Shown: positions 24,046 through 33,254, counted from the stretch's first letter. The stretch: 64,000 nucleotides of DNA from Oscillospiraceae bacterium (GCA_902779945.1 CACZDN010000008.1:1-64000), one strand, 5' to 3'. Notes: generated by a model from the letters alone, not told the origin. Program-made: numbers and translations.

Positions 24046-25310
24046 GGGTTCATTCGCCTGATTTCTCTGTTTGCTTTTTCGTAGATCATTTCCGGCTCCT
24101 CGCCGATGAAGAATTCCCCGTTTTCATAGAGCACGCGGCCCGCCACCATGGTCAGGCGCACGTTCTCCTTCGAGCCCGCGTAGACGATGTTGCGCGGGAT
24201 GTTGTGCAGCGGCTGCATGTTGGGCCGCCGCAGGTTCAGCACGACGAGGTCGGCCCGCTTGCCGGGGGCGACGTCGTCGCAGTCCGAAAGGCCCATCGCG
24301 CGCGCGCCGCCGACACAGGCCATCTCCAGCACCCGGTCCGCGCCGCCCGCCGCGGCGTCAGAGCGCGTCACCTTCTGCAGGACGCTTGCAAGGTACATCT
24401 CCCGGAAAAAGTCGAGGGCGTTGTTGCTGGCCGCGCCGTCGGTCCCAATGGCCATGGGCACCCCCGCCTCCGCGAGCCTGTCCAGCTCCGCCACCCCGCT
24501 TGCGAGCTTGAGATTCGAGCAGGGGTTGGTGACCGCCCAGAGCTTTTTCTCCGCGAAGAGCCTGACGTCCGCGTCGCTCATCCACACGCAGTGGAAGCCG
24601 CCCCCGCCGTAATCGAAAAAGCCGATGCTGTCCAGAAGCTGCGGCGGCGTCATGTGATAGCGCTCCACACAGCCCTGCACCTCCGCCCTCGTCTCGCACA
24701 GATGGGTGAAGCAGGGCTCTTTGTATTGATGCGCAAGCTCCGCCATATAGCGCATCCGCTCCATGCAGGTGGTGTACTCCGCGTGGATGCCGAGGCGGTA
24801 GGACACCAGCTCATGCAGGGAATTGAATTTGAGATATTCCCGCTCGATGTCCTTCGGGTCCCTGTCGAAGTTGTTGAGACCCGAGCAGATCACCGTGCGA
24901 AAGCCGCTGTCGATGTTGGCGGCGGCGTAGGCGTCGTTTTTGACGTACATGTCAAAGCTCGCCGTAATGCCGGAGGAGAGGTATTCGAGAATGCCGAGGC
25001 GCGCGAAGAGGTACACCGCGTCGGGCGTGAGCTTCGCCTCGTTCGGAAACACCTGGCGGGTGAGCCAGTCCTGCAGGGGCATATCGTCCGCAAAGGAGCG
25101 CAGGAAGGTCATCGCCGTGTGGGTGTGGGCGTTTTTGAAGCCGGGCAGCAGAAGGTCCCCACGAAGGTCGATCTCCCGCTCAAAGGCCGGCAGGGTCCCG
25201 GGCCGCGGCCCCGCGAAGCAGATGCGCCCGCCGTCGGTCCAGACCTCGTCCTCCGTCACGCGCATCCCGCCCTCAAAGCGCAGGACGCGCCCGTTGTAAA
25301 AGCGTATCAT
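24042..25310 (-). CDS. Amidohydrolase, SAH/MTA deaminase-like (TRZ/ATZ family)
   Basis: 422 residues from the ATG at 25310 (AAAGGAGCGGCAA). Metal ligands: HTHTAM, the mid His in GIHAEYTTC, His in FTHLCETRAEV and Asp in TDGAASNNALDFF. Members deaminate S-adenosylhomocysteine, methylthioadenosine, guanine or related purines. FADDMPLQDWL after the first motif matches the MtaD/SsnA branch. It overlaps gatD by four bases, which is unusual company for a lipid II amidation gene; it probably reflects shared promoter use rather than pathway. Confidence 0.85.
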   Translation of the reverse strand: MIRFYNGRVLRFEGGMRVTEDEVWTDGGRICFAGPRPGTLPAFEREIDLRGDLLLPGFKNAHTHTAMTFLRSFADDMPLQDWLTRQVFPNEAKLTPDAVYLFARLGILEYLSSGITASFDMYVKNDAYAAANIDSGFRTVICSGLNNFDRDPKDIEREYLKFNSLHELVSYRLGIHAEYTTCMERMRYMAELAHQYKEPCFTHLCETRAEVQGCVERYHMTPPQLLDSIGFFDYGGGGFHCVWMSDADVRLFAEKKLWAVTNPCSNLKLASGVAELDRLAEAGVPMAIGTDGAASNNALDFFREMYLASVLQKVTRSDAAAGGADRVLEMACVGGARAMGLSDCDDVAPGKRADLVVLNLRRPNMQPLHNIPRNIVYAGSKENVRLTMVAGRVLYENGEFFIGEEPEMIYEKANREIRRMNP

Positions 25311-26047
25311 TTGCCGCTCCTTTCCAGTCTCGCGCACATCTCGTCGTGGGCCATGAGCTCGAGCGTGTCGTCCAGAGGCGAAAGCTCCCCGCTGCCGGTT
25401 TTCCGCTCCAGCGCGCGCCGCAGCAGAAGGTCGGCGAAGGCCGGGTTTTTCGGCAGCAGCGGCCCGTGGCTGTAGGTGCCGAAGACGTTTTTGTAGCGCG
25501 CGCCCTCCGTGCCGTCCTCGCCGTTGTTGCCGAAGCCCGCGAGGACCCTGCCCAGCGGCTCGACTCCGGAGCCGAGACGGGTCTTGCCGCTGTGGTTTTC
25601 AAAGCCAACCACGGTGAAGCCGCCGAGCTCCTCCGGAACTCTGAACATGTAGTTTCCGATCATGCGCTTTTTCGCGCCCACGGTGCAGAGGTCGAGCGCG
25701 CCCACAAAGTCGCAGCGCTCCCCCTCGTGCGTCTCGTAATACGCGCCGAGCATCTGGTAGCCGCCGCAGATGGCGAGCACGCACACCCCGTCCTCGATCG
25801 CCGCGACAAGCTCGCGGTCGCGCCCGCGGTGCAGATCGTCCAGCAGCACCTGCTGCTCGAAGTCCTGCCCGCCGCCGATGAACACGAGGTCGAAGCCAGC
25901 CAGGCTCTCCCTTGCGCCGATGGGCATTTTCGTGACCGACGCGCCGATCCCGCGCCAGTGCAGGCGCTGCGTCAGACAGCGGATGTTGCCGCCGTCACCG
26001 TAGAGGTTCAGCACGTCGGGATACAGATGACAGATTTTCAGTTCCAT
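25307..26047 (-). CDS. gatD: Lipid II isoglutaminyl synthase, glutaminase subunit GatD
   Basis: 246 residues from the ATG at 26047 (GAAAGGAAGACT). A class I amidotransferase of the CobB/CobQ type that hydrolyses glutamine and feeds ammonia to MurT, converting D-Glu to D-isoGln in lipid II. The nucleophile Cys is in LAICGGYQMLG and the catalytic His in TYSHGPLLPKNP; HLYPDVLNLYGDGGN is the family N-terminus. murT lies just upstream, separated by about 180 bases that contain a three-hairpin repeat. Confidence 0.93.
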   Translation of the reverse strand: MELKICHLYPDVLNLYGDGGNIRCLTQRLHWRGIGASVTKMPIGARESLAGFDLVFIGGGQDFEQQVLLDDLHRGRDRELVAAIEDGVCVLAICGGYQMLGAYYETHEGERCDFVGALDLCTVGAKKRMIGNYMFRVPEELGGFTVVGFENHSGKTRLGSGVEPLGRVLAGFGNNGEDGTEGARYKNVFGTYSHGPLLPKNPAFADLLLRRALERKTGSGELSPLDDTLELMAHDEMCARLERSGK

Positions 26048-26088
26048 AGTCTTCCTTTCATGAGCGCTCCCCGAGGAAAATACAAATC

Positions 26089-26229
26089 GTTTTTGCCGCA
26101 GCCTGGCCACGGCAAAAACACCACGAGGGGGGCAGAGCGAACCCTCGCGCCGACCGGGCACGGCGCCTCTCACGCGGAGCCGTGCGCGATAAGCGCGGGT
26201 CCTCGATTGCGATCTTTGGGCGCAATCGA
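26089..26229. repeat. Three-hairpin structured repeat, copy 2
   Basis: Opposite orientation to copies at 15738 and 62447. Hairpin GTTTTTGCCG/CGGCAAAAAC (26089-26119) followed by CACC, then CTCGCGCCGACC, a GCACGGC/GCCGTGC stem, GCGCGATAAGCGCGGGTCC and hairpin CGATTGCG/CGCAATCG (26204-26228). It fills the murT-gatD gap and must be transcribed with them. Confidence 0.6.
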
Positions 26230-26230
26230 A

Positions 26231-27604
26231 TCATACCCAGAATTCGTCGCCGCCGCAGTGGCGGATCAGCGTCTCGCGCAGCTCCAGCATGGCGGTGTAG
26301 GTGGGGATCATGCAGACAAGGCGATCCTCGGACTCGAGCGCCGTCACCAGCTTCTCATAGTCCCGCTCAATCTCCACAAAGCGCGGGTCGACGCCGGCGT
26401 ATTTGATGCGCACGGCCATGTCGGGTGCCCGGTCGCCCGAGACGATCACCTTCTCCAGCCTGCCGGAGAGGGCGCAGAGCTTTTCAAAGCCCGCGTCCCA
26501 GATCCAGGAGACGTCCGTCCCGTCGGCCGCGCGGTCGTTGAGACAGACGACGAGGACGAATTTCTCCTTCACGTTCTGCAGAAAGTCCAGCACCTGGTTG
26601 CAGCCGGCGGGGTTTTTCACCAGCATGAGCTTGGCCCCGACCCTGCCGAGGGCAAAGTTCTCCATGCGCCCGAAGCCGCATTTGAAGCTCGCCACCGCGG
26701 AGATCGCGGCCTCCGTGCCGAGACCCATCTCCGTCACCGCGGCGACGGCCCCGATCGCGTTGTAGACGTTGTACATGGCGGGCAGATTGACCTCGGCGAG
26801 ATACCGCTTCCCACGCGCGCGCAGGACGATGCTGCTGCCCTCGGCGGTCTGGGCCGGGATGTCGGTCACGGCGTAGTCCGCGTCGGGCCTGCGGTAGCCG
26901 CAGGCCGGACAGCGGTAGCCGCCAAGATGGCCGTAGGTGATGTAGTCGTATTCGTATTCCGTCTTGCAGCGGATGCAGTGGCTGGCGTCGGAAAGCTCGC
27001 TCCGCTCGCCCGAGGGGACCGCGCCCCGGTCGATGCCGAAGAAGCGGATCTCATGGTGCAGCTCCCGCAGCGAAGCGGTCAGCGAGCAGTCGGCGTTGAG
27101 GCAGACAGTGATCGGCTCGCGCAGCGACGTGAGGGCCGTGCGGATGTTCTCCAGCGTGTGCGTCACCTCGCCGTAGCGGTCGAGCTGGTCGCGGAAGAGA
27201 TTCGTCACCACGACCACCTGCGGCCTGAGCTGGGGGAAGACCTTCACGGCGGCGGCCTCGTCGCACTCGATGACGGCGTATTCCTTCCGGCATTTGCCGA
27301 GGAGCGTGGAGTTCATCACAAACTCCGTCGTGATGCCGGAGATGAGGTTTGCGCCGGAGCGGTTGGCAAAATAGCTTTTGCCCTGCTCCGTAAAGGCCTG
27401 CTCGATCATGCGGGCGGTGGTGGTCTTGCCGTTGGTGCCGGTAATGGCGACGGTCTTCACGCCCCGCGCGAGGATCGAAAGCAGCTCCGGGCACACTTTC
27501 AGCGCCCAGCGTCCGGGCATGGCGGTCCCGCCGCGGCGCAGCACGCGCGAGAGGCCGCGCAGCAGCTTGCACAGACAGATCGCGACAAACGCACGAAAAG
27601 ACAT
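26231..27604 (-). CDS. murT: Lipid II isoglutaminyl synthase, Mur ligase subunit MurT
   Basis: 457 residues from the ATG at 27604 (AAGGAGAACGTTTTT). MurT activates the D-Glu carboxylate of lipid II with ATP and accepts ammonia from GatD. ITGTNGKTTTARM is the Mur P-loop. A four-Cys zinc ribbon inserted in the ligase domain (CIRC and CPAC, about residues 205-235) separates MurT from true Mur ligases, and a C-terminal DUF1727 region (about 310-430) is present. A hydrophobic N-terminal helix (AICLCKLL) is typical. Confidence 0.94.
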   Translation of the reverse strand: MSFRAFVAICLCKLLRGLSRVLRRGGTAMPGRWALKVCPELLSILARGVKTVAITGTNGKTTTARMIEQAFTEQGKSYFANRSGANLISGITTEFVMNSTLLGKCRKEYAVIECDEAAAVKVFPQLRPQVVVVTNLFRDQLDRYGEVTHTLENIRTALTSLREPITVCLNADCSLTASLRELHHEIRFFGIDRGAVPSGERSELSDASHCIRCKTEYEYDYITYGHLGGYRCPACGYRRPDADYAVTDIPAQTAEGSSIVLRARGKRYLAEVNLPAMYNVYNAIGAVAAVTEMGLGTEAAISAVASFKCGFGRMENFALGRVGAKLMLVKNPAGCNQVLDFLQNVKEKFVLVVCLNDRAADGTDVSWIWDAGFEKLCALSGRLEKVIVSGDRAPDMAVRIKYAGVDPRFVEIERDYEKLVTALESEDRLVCMIPTYTAMLELRETLIRHCGGDEFWV

Positions 27605-27647
27605 AAAAACGTTCTCCTTGCGATTTTGAATTTCAAAACAGGAAATG

Positions 27648-27677
27648 ATTATAACACAGCAAATCCCCATGCGGCAA
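27648..27677 (-). promoter_or_regulatory. Probable promoter of the murT-gatD unit
   Basis: Minus-strand TATAAT at 27653-27648 with TTGCCG at 27677-27672 (18-base spacer), about 44 bases before the murT start. Confidence 0.55.
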
Positions 27678-27780
27678 GCCCCGCCGCAATAAATAAAAGC
27701 TGATTCATGGGGATTTACATGTGCGTGAAATCCGGCTGCCGTGTAAGCGGCGAGGATTTCGCACGCTCAAAAACAACTAT

Positions 27781-27939
27781 GGCAACACCGCACAATCCGC
27801 CTTCGGCGCCTCCTGGAAAAATTGCGCCCTGACTTCGTCATTTTTCTTGAAATATACAAAGTATCCCTGCAAAAAACTGCCTTCATCAGAACCCCAAATT
27901 TTCTCAGGATTCGCTCTCGCCGCATTATGCGGTGTTGCC
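27781..27939 (+). repeat. Miniature inverted-repeat element, copy 5, full length with CTAT duplication
   Basis: 159 bp, exactly the length of copy 2, starting GGCAACACCGCACAATCCGCC and ending ATGCGGTGTTGCC. CTAT at 27777-27780 is repeated at 27940-27943. It lies in the divergent gap between murT and the inositol monophosphatase gene. The rest of this 470-base gap holds the two promoters and a GTGCGTGAAATCC/GGATTTCGCAC hairpin at 27721-27766. Confidence 0.92.
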
Positions 27940-28011
27940 CTATAGAGGCGTCAGCTTTTATAGTATATTCCCCACGGCAGGCAATTTGCGCCGGAAAAAG
28001 AAAGTTCCCCC

Positions 28012-28040
28012 TGTACGTCCGGGCGTTTTTCGGCTATAAT
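28012..28040 (+). promoter_or_regulatory. Probable promoter of the inositol monophosphatase gene
   Basis: Perfect TATAAT at 28035-28040; the -35 region (TGTACG at 28012) is weak. The start codon is 38 bases downstream. Confidence 0.5.
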
Positions 28041-28077
28041 GGACGCGCATTTCAAGATAGAAGGAAGGCCATTTGCC

Positions 28078-28860
28078 ATGCATGACAGCGATATACCGGC
28101 ACTGCTGTGCCAAACCGAGCGCGAGGCGGCGGCGCTCATCCTCCAGGCCCACGACATCCTGGCCGAGAAAAAGACCGACCGGCGCGACGTGGTCACCGCC
28201 TACGACAAGCGGGTACAGGAGCTGCTGATCGAGCGCCTGTCCGCCGCCGTCCCCGGCGCGCGCTTCTTCTGCGAGGAGAACGACCGGCACGACGATCTGC
28301 ACGCCGAGCACGTCTTCATTATCGACCCCATCGACGGGACGATGAACTTTGTGCGCGGCTTTCACCACAGCTGCATTTCCATCGCGTACATGCGCCGGGG
28401 CGCGCTGCGCGCCGCGGCGATCTGCAACCCCTATGTAAACGAGCTCTTCACCGCCGTCAAGGGCGAAGGCGCGTTCCTCAACGGGCGGCCCATCCATGCC
28501 TCGGAGGAGGCCCTGGGCGAGACGCTGGTCTGCTGCGGCACAGCGCCGTACGACACCGGACTTGCCGACCGGAGCTTCGCCCTGATGAAGAAGGCGTTTC
28601 TCAAGGGCCTTGATATCCGGCGCGAGGGGGCGGCGGCGCTGGACCTCTGCTCGGTCGCGGCGGGCCGGGCCGGCGTGTATTTCGAGCTGGGCCTCTCGCT
28701 CTGGGACTACGCGGCGGGCAAGCTCATCGTTGAGGAGGCCGGCGGCGTCTGCTGCACCATCGACGGCGATCCCATGCCTCTGGACCCCTCGCGCCCCACG
28801 GTGGTCGCGGGCGGCAGGCGCGCGGTCGAGGAGTTCCTGGCGCTCGCGCGGGAAGCGTAA
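28078..28860 (+). CDS. Inositol monophosphatase family phosphatase
   Basis: 260 residues from the ATG at 28078 (AAGGAAGGCCATTTGCC). The Mg-binding motifs are complete: Glu pair in FFCEEN, IDPIDGTMNF and SLWDYAAGKLIVEEAGG. Family members hydrolyse myo-inositol phosphates, fructose bisphosphate, NADP or 3'-phosphoadenosine phosphate; nothing here fixes the substrate. It is a single-gene unit with its own promoter and a strong terminator at 28893. Confidence 0.9.
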   Translation: MHDSDIPALLCQTEREAAALILQAHDILAEKKTDRRDVVTAYDKRVQELLIERLSAAVPGARFFCEENDRHDDLHAEHVFIIDPIDGTMNFVRGFHHSCISIAYMRRGALRAAAICNPYVNELFTAVKGEGAFLNGRPIHASEEALGETLVCCGTAPYDTGLADRSFALMKKAFLKGLDIRREGAAALDLCSVAAGRAGVYFELGLSLWDYAAGKLIVEEAGGVCCTIDGDPMPLDPSRPTVVAGGRRAVEEFLALAREA

Positions 28861-28892
28861 GCCCCGGCGCCAAAACGGACGACAACAGAAAA

Positions 28893-28935
28893 AGCGTGCG
28901 GCAAATTCCCAATTGAATTTGCCGCACGTTTTCCA
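28893..28935 (+). terminator. Intrinsic terminator after the inositol monophosphatase gene
   Basis: CGTGCGGCAAATT and AATTTGCCGCACG form a 13-bp perfect stem followed by TTTTCCATTTT. It also has an A-run before the first arm, so it may serve the converging DUF4250 gene as well. Confidence 0.85.
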
Positions 28936-28984
28936 TTTTCACGCGCCCGCGCGCACCGCCGATGGCGCCGTTACACCGGCGCCG

Positions 28985-29158
28985 TCAGTGAAACCGGTTC
29001 TGCCCTGCGTCGTAGCGGAAGCCCGCCTCGGCGAGTGTTTCCTCCAGCGCGGCGCGGTCGAGCTCCCGGTCCTCGCACAGGGCGTCGAGGTCGGGGTATT
29101 CGTCCCGCAGGCGGGTGTTGACCCAGCTCAGCAGGATCATGGGGTCCTTTGGGATCAT
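28985..29158 (-). CDS. DUF4250 small protein
   Basis: 57 residues from the ATG at 29158. MIPKDPMILLSWVNTRLRD is the start typical of DUF4250, a family of ~55-65 residue proteins with no known function, common in Clostridia. The ribosome site is weak (CTGAGACTGCC), but the gene starts seven bases after the stop of the upstream small gene, so coupling is likely. Confidence 0.8.
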   Translation of the reverse strand: MIPKDPMILLSWVNTRLRDEYPDLDALCEDRELDRAALEETLAEAGFRYDAGQNRFH

Positions 29159-29165
29159 GGCAGTC

Positions 29166-29378
29166 TCAGAGAAGCTCGTTGATTTTGGCCTCGATGGTCC
29201 TGGCCACATCCTCGGGGACGATCTTCTTTTTGACGACGAGATCGAAGATTTCCCCGCAGGTCTTCCTGTTGAAGAGCTTGATGGGGTACTTCATGATCTG
29301 GGGCGCGTACTGCTCGATGATGGCCTTGCACTGGGGGTTTGCAAAGCAGTCCTTTACGGTCAGACTTCTGAAATCCAT
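29166..29378 (-). CDS. Small protein of unknown function
   Basis: 70 residues, with a good GGAGGTGGACCC site. It reads as a compact, mostly helical, basic protein with two cysteines (DCFANPQC, then KTCGEIFDL) and the tail KKKIVPEDVARTIEAKINELL in pieces. I do not recognise the family. It forms a two-gene unit with the DUF4250 gene. Confidence 0.7.
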   Translation of the reverse strand: MDFRSLTVKDCFANPQCKAIIEQYAPQIMKYPIKLFNRKTCGEIFDLVVKKKIVPEDVARTIEAKINELL

Positions 29379-29432
29379 GGGTCCACCTCCAAATGATTCG
29401 TATAGTCAGTTTACCACGGAAGCGCCCGCCGG

Positions 29433-30548
29433 TCAAGCGTGGGCCTCGAAGGAGGCGTGGGGGTTGGTGGCCTCGGTCTGCTCGAGCATGGCGGCGGCCC
29501 ACTCGCTGCCGCCCTCCTTGGCGCGGGTATACCAGCGGCCCGCCTCGTCTAGATTCTGCGTCACGCCGAGACCGTTCTGGTACAGGTAGCCGATCTGGGC
29601 CTGGCCCTGGGCGTTGCCCTGCTGGGCAGCGCGGTTGTTCCACTCCATGGCGCGGGCGTAGTCGATGTCCGTGCCGAGACCGTTCTGGTACATGTACCCG
29701 AGCTGGGCCTGCGCGCCGGCTTCATCCTCGTCGGCGGCGCGGAGATAGTACTCCATCGCTTTCGCGTAGTCCTGGGTCAGACCGCCCCGACCGTCGAGAT
29801 ACAGGTCGCCCAGCAGCTTCATCGCGGCGGGATTGCCATCGTCCGCGAGATTCTGCAGACCGGGCACGGCGCGGGCGCACAGCTCCTCCGCCTTCGCGGC
29901 GTCGACCTTGCGGGCGGTCTCCACGGCGTAATTACCGGTGGCGTCGGCGGCGTTGCTTACGTGGTTGGGCGCGGCGGCGTTGAAGAAGTCCGCCAGACTC
30001 ATGAGCTCAAAGGGCGTGAGGTTCGAAGCGCCCGCGGCTTTGGTTGCGGCGTCGAGGGCGAGGTCGTGGTTTTTCTCCACGCCGCGGCCCTTCGCAAAGC
30101 ACTCGCTGAGGTAGCACATGCTCATGCCGTAGTCCGGCGAAGCGGGGTCCACCTCGTCCGCGACGGCGACGAACTTGATGTAGCGGCGGGTCGCCTCATC
30201 CTGATCCATCGCGCGCCCGTTGCCGAAGCGTGCCGCGTCGGCCAGCAGGTAGGCGGCGCTGGGAATGCCGCCCGCGGCGGCGATCTCCAGAAAGTGGAGG
30301 GCGCGGCTCTGGTTCATCCGGATGCCGAGACCGAGGTAGTACGCCTTGCCCAGCAGCGCCGCGACGGAGGCGTCCCCACTGTCGGCCAGGGTGCTGGCCT
30401 TCTCGAAGGCTTTGGCATAATCGCCGCTGTCAAACAGGGCCGAGGCTTCCGCGGCGAGGGACGCGACATCGGCGCTCTCCGCGCAGGCGGGGGCGCACAG
30501 GGACAGCGACAGAACAAGCAGCAATACGGCTGCGATGATTCTTTTCAT
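29433..30548 (-). CDS. Secreted Sel1-repeat (TPR-like) protein
   Basis: 371 residues from the ATG at 30548 (AAAGGAGTCTTGTGTC). A cleavable signal peptide covers about 1-24 (cleavage near ACAES). Sel1 repeats follow: GKAYYLGLG, ADAARFGNGRAM, SECFAKGRGV, GDLYLDGRGG, GYMYQNGLGT and GYLYQNGLGV mark successive units, interrupted by a looser region near residues 170-240. Sel1 arrays are protein-binding scaffolds; the partner is unknown. Single-gene unit. Confidence 0.88.
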   Translation of the reverse strand: MKRIIAAVLLLVLSLSLCAPACAESADVASLAAEASALFDSGDYAKAFEKASTLADSGDASVAALLGKAYYLGLGIRMNQSRALHFLEIAAAGGIPSAAYLLADAARFGNGRAMDQDEATRRYIKFVAVADEVDPASPDYGMSMCYLSECFAKGRGVEKNHDLALDAATKAAGASNLTPFELMSLADFFNAAAPNHVSNAADATGNYAVETARKVDAAKAEELCARAVPGLQNLADDGNPAAMKLLGDLYLDGRGGLTQDYAKAMEYYLRAADEDEAGAQAQLGYMYQNGLGTDIDYARAMEWNNRAAQQGNAQGQAQIGYLYQNGLGVTQNLDEAGRWYTRAKEGGSEWAAAMLEQTEATNPHASFEAHA

Positions 30549-30711
30549 GACACAAGACTCCTTTGACATTTTCGGTAACTTTGCTATTATAGTACGCTCT
30601 CCCGCGGTTTTCAACTGACGAAACAGGGCGGGGCGTAAATTTTTTGCAAACTGACAGACGACAGGGAGGCGGGATTTGTTCCAAACACTGTGTTTATATG
30701 GATTTTTCCTA

Positions 30712-30740
30712 TGGATTTTTCACGCGCATCCTGTTATACT
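30712..30740 (+). promoter_or_regulatory. Probable promoter of the YdjGHI-like unit
   Basis: TGGATT, a 17-base spacer and TATACT at 30735-30740, 60 bases before the start codon. In Bacillus the matching operon is under SigW; the bases here do not fit a clear SigW consensus. Confidence 0.4.
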
Positions 30741-30799
30741 GTCACTGTTAGAAAGGATATGGCCGGGCTCTGCCCGGATAATGGAAAGGAGATAAAACC

Positions 30800-32119
30800 A
30801 TGGGTCTTATCAAAGCAGGCCTGAGCGCCGTCAACAGCGTGCTCGCCGATCAGTGGAAGGAATATTTTTACTGCGATTCCCTCGACAGCGACGTGCTGGT
30901 CGTCCGCGGCCAGAAGAAGCAGAGCAAGGGCTCCGGAAACCGCGGCAGCGACAATGTCATCTCCAACGGCTCCATCGTCGCCGTGGCCGACGGCCAGTGC
31001 ATGATCATCGTCGATCAGGGCAAGATCACCGAGCTCTGCGCCGAGCCGGGCGAGTTCCAGTATGACGCCTCCAGCGAGCCGTCCATCTTCTCCGGCAGCC
31101 TGGGCGAGAGCATCAGGGAGACCTTCAAGGTCCTCGGCAGGCGCTTCACCTTCGGCGGCGAGATCCCCAAGGACCAGCGCGTGTACTACTTCAACACCAA
31201 GGAGCTCGTCGGCAACAAGTACGGCACCCCTTCGCCCGTGCCCTTCCGCGTGGTCGACCAGCGCGCCGGCATCGACATCGACATCGGCATCCGCTGCTTC
31301 GGCGAGTACTCCTACCGCATCGAAAACCCCATCCTTTTCTACACCAACGTATGCGGCAACGTGAGCACCGCCTACACCCGCGACCAGATCGACAACCAGC
31401 TCAAGACCGAGCTGCTCACCGCTCTCCAGCCCGCCTTCGCCAGGATCTCCGACATGGGCATCCGCTACTCCAGCCTGCCCGGACATACCACCGAGATCGC
31501 CGACGCCCTCAACGAGGTGCTGTCCGCCAAGTGGCGCGATCTCAGGGGTCTCGAGATCGTCTCCTTCGGCGTGTCCAGCGTCAAGGCCAACGAGGAAGAC
31601 GAGAAGATGATCAAGGAGCTGCAGCGCAACGCGGCCTTCCGCGATCCCACCATGGCGGCGGCGCACCTCGTCGGCGCGCAGGCGGCGGCCATGCAGGACG
31701 CGGCCAACAACGCTTCCGGCGCGGCGGTCGGCTTCATGGGGATGAACATGGCGGCCCAGGCCGGCGGCGTGAACGCGGCGAATCTCTACGCCATGGGCAG
31801 CGCCCAGCCCGCGCAGCAGCCCGCAGCGCCCGCACCCCAGGCTGACGGCTGGATCTGCCCCGCCTGCGGCAAGCAGGCCTTCGGCAAGTTCTGCACCGAG
31901 TGCGGAGCCAAAAAGCCCCAGGCCGACGGCTGGACCTGTCCCTCCTGCGGCGCGGTGAACAAGGGCAAATTCTGCGCCGAGTGCGGGGCCAAAAAGCCCG
32001 CGGAGGCGCTCCTGTACAAGTGCGACAAGTGCGGCTGGGAACCGGAGGACCCTGCCCATCCGCCGAAGTTCTGCCCCGAGTGCGGAGACCCCTTCACCGA
32101 GGAAGACGCCGTAAAGTGA
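30800..32119 (+). CDS. SPFH-domain protein with C-terminal zinc ribbons (YdjI-like)
   Basis: 439 residues, AAAGGAGATAAAACC before the start. Residues about 45-290 form an SPFH/virion-core-like domain. An Ala/Met/Gln-rich stretch follows, then three zinc ribbons: CPACGKQ...CTECG, CPSCGAV...CAECG and CDKCGWE...CPECG. In Bacillus subtilis the homologue YdjI is brought to the membrane by YdjG and YdjH and recruits the phage-shock protein PspA. Here the order is YdjI-like, YdjG-like, YdjH-like and no pspA gene is present. Confidence 0.88.
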   Translation: MGLIKAGLSAVNSVLADQWKEYFYCDSLDSDVLVVRGQKKQSKGSGNRGSDNVISNGSIVAVADGQCMIIVDQGKITELCAEPGEFQYDASSEPSIFSGSLGESIRETFKVLGRRFTFGGEIPKDQRVYYFNTKELVGNKYGTPSPVPFRVVDQRAGIDIDIGIRCFGEYSYRIENPILFYTNVCGNVSTAYTRDQIDNQLKTELLTALQPAFARISDMGIRYSSLPGHTTEIADALNEVLSAKWRDLRGLEIVSFGVSSVKANEEDEKMIKELQRNAAFRDPTMAAAHLVGAQAAAMQDAANNASGAAVGFMGMNMAAQAGGVNAANLYAMGSAQPAQQPAAPAPQADGWICPACGKQAFGKFCTECGAKKPQADGWTCPSCGAVNKGKFCAECGAKKPAEALLYKCDKCGWEPEDPAHPPKFCPECGDPFTEEDAVK

Positions 32120-32147
32120 GCATGACGCCGCAAGTGAGGTGATTCCT

Positions 32148-33242
32148 GTGGCAGACCAGATCAGCAATTACCAGTGCCCGTCCTGTACGGGACCCCTGCG
32201 CTTCGACGGAAAGACCGGCAGGCTCCAGTGCGACTACTGCGGCAGCAGCTTCAGCGTGCAGGAGATCGAGGCGCTCTATCAGGAAAAGGACGAGGCGGCG
32301 GCCCAGGCCATGGAGAACACGGTCAGCGCCGAGGGGGAGTGGAGCGGCGCAAGCGCGAGCTGGGCAGGCGAAGAGGGCCTGCGGGCCTACAACTGCCCGA
32401 GCTGCGGAGCGGAGCTTATCTGCGACGAGACCACCGCCGCGACCTCCTGCCCCTATTGCGGCAACCCCTCCATCGTGCCCGGCCAGCTCAGCGACATGCT
32501 CAGGCCCGACTACGTCATCCCCTTCAAGCTCTCGAAGGAGGAGGCCAAGGCCGCGCTGAAAAACTACTACCGCGGCAAGAAGCTCCTGCCCCGGGCCTTC
32601 TCCGATCAGAACCACATCGAGGAGATCAAGGGCGTGTACGTGCCCTTCTGGCTCTTCGACGGCAAGGCGGACGCGGACATGCAGTTTCAGGGCACCCGCG
32701 TCACGTCCATGCCGCAGGGCAACGCCATGGTCACTACCACGGATTTCTTCCGCATCCTGCGCTCCGGCACGGTGAGCTTTGAGAAGATCCCCGTCGACGC
32801 CTCCAGCAAGATGCCGGACGCGCATATGGACGCCATCGAGCCCTATGATTACAGCGAGCTCAAGCCCTTCTCCAACGCCTACCTGCCGGGCTTTCTGGCC
32901 GACAAGTACGACGTGGAGCCCGAGGCCTGTTATGCCCGCGCGGACGAGCGGGCGGAGAACACCGCGGTCGATCTGGTATCCCGGACCGTCAGCGGGTATT
33001 CCAGCGTCGTCCCCCAGGGCCGGCAGGTCCACATCCGCCGCGGCAGGGTCAGCTACGCGCTGCTGCCCGTCTGGATGCTCTCCACGCGCTGGAACGGCAA
33101 GAGCTATCTCTTCGCCATGAACGGCCAGACCGGCAAGCTCATCGGCGACCTGCCGGTGTCCTCCGGGCGGGCCTTCGCGTGGTTCGCGGGGCTGACGGCG
33201 GCGTTCACGGCGCTGCTGTCCGTCATCATGTACTTTTTCTGA
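32148..33242 (+). CDS. Zinc-ribbon membrane protein (YdjG-like)
   Basis: 364 residues from a GTG at 32148 that follows GAGGTGATTCCT; an in-frame GTG nine bases earlier is less well placed. Two zinc ribbons open the protein (CPSC...CDYCG and CPSC...CPYCG), joined by a linker, and one hydrophobic helix closes it (about 340-362). The middle is a beta-rich domain (YVPFWLFDGKADADM). In the Bacillus system YdjG and YdjH form the membrane complex that holds YdjI. Confidence 0.85.
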   Translation: MADQISNYQCPSCTGPLRFDGKTGRLQCDYCGSSFSVQEIEALYQEKDEAAAQAMENTVSAEGEWSGASASWAGEEGLRAYNCPSCGAELICDETTAATSCPYCGNPSIVPGQLSDMLRPDYVIPFKLSKEEAKAALKNYYRGKKLLPRAFSDQNHIEEIKGVYVPFWLFDGKADADMQFQGTRVTSMPQGNAMVTTTDFFRILRSGTVSFEKIPVDASSKMPDAHMDAIEPYDYSELKPFSNAYLPGFLADKYDVEPEACYARADERAENTAVDLVSRTVSGYSSVVPQGRQVHIRRGRVSYALLPVWMLSTRWNGKSYLFAMNGQTGKLIGDLPVSSGRAFAWFAGLTAAFTALLSVIMYFF

Positions 33243-33254
33243 GGAGGGGCGCGC

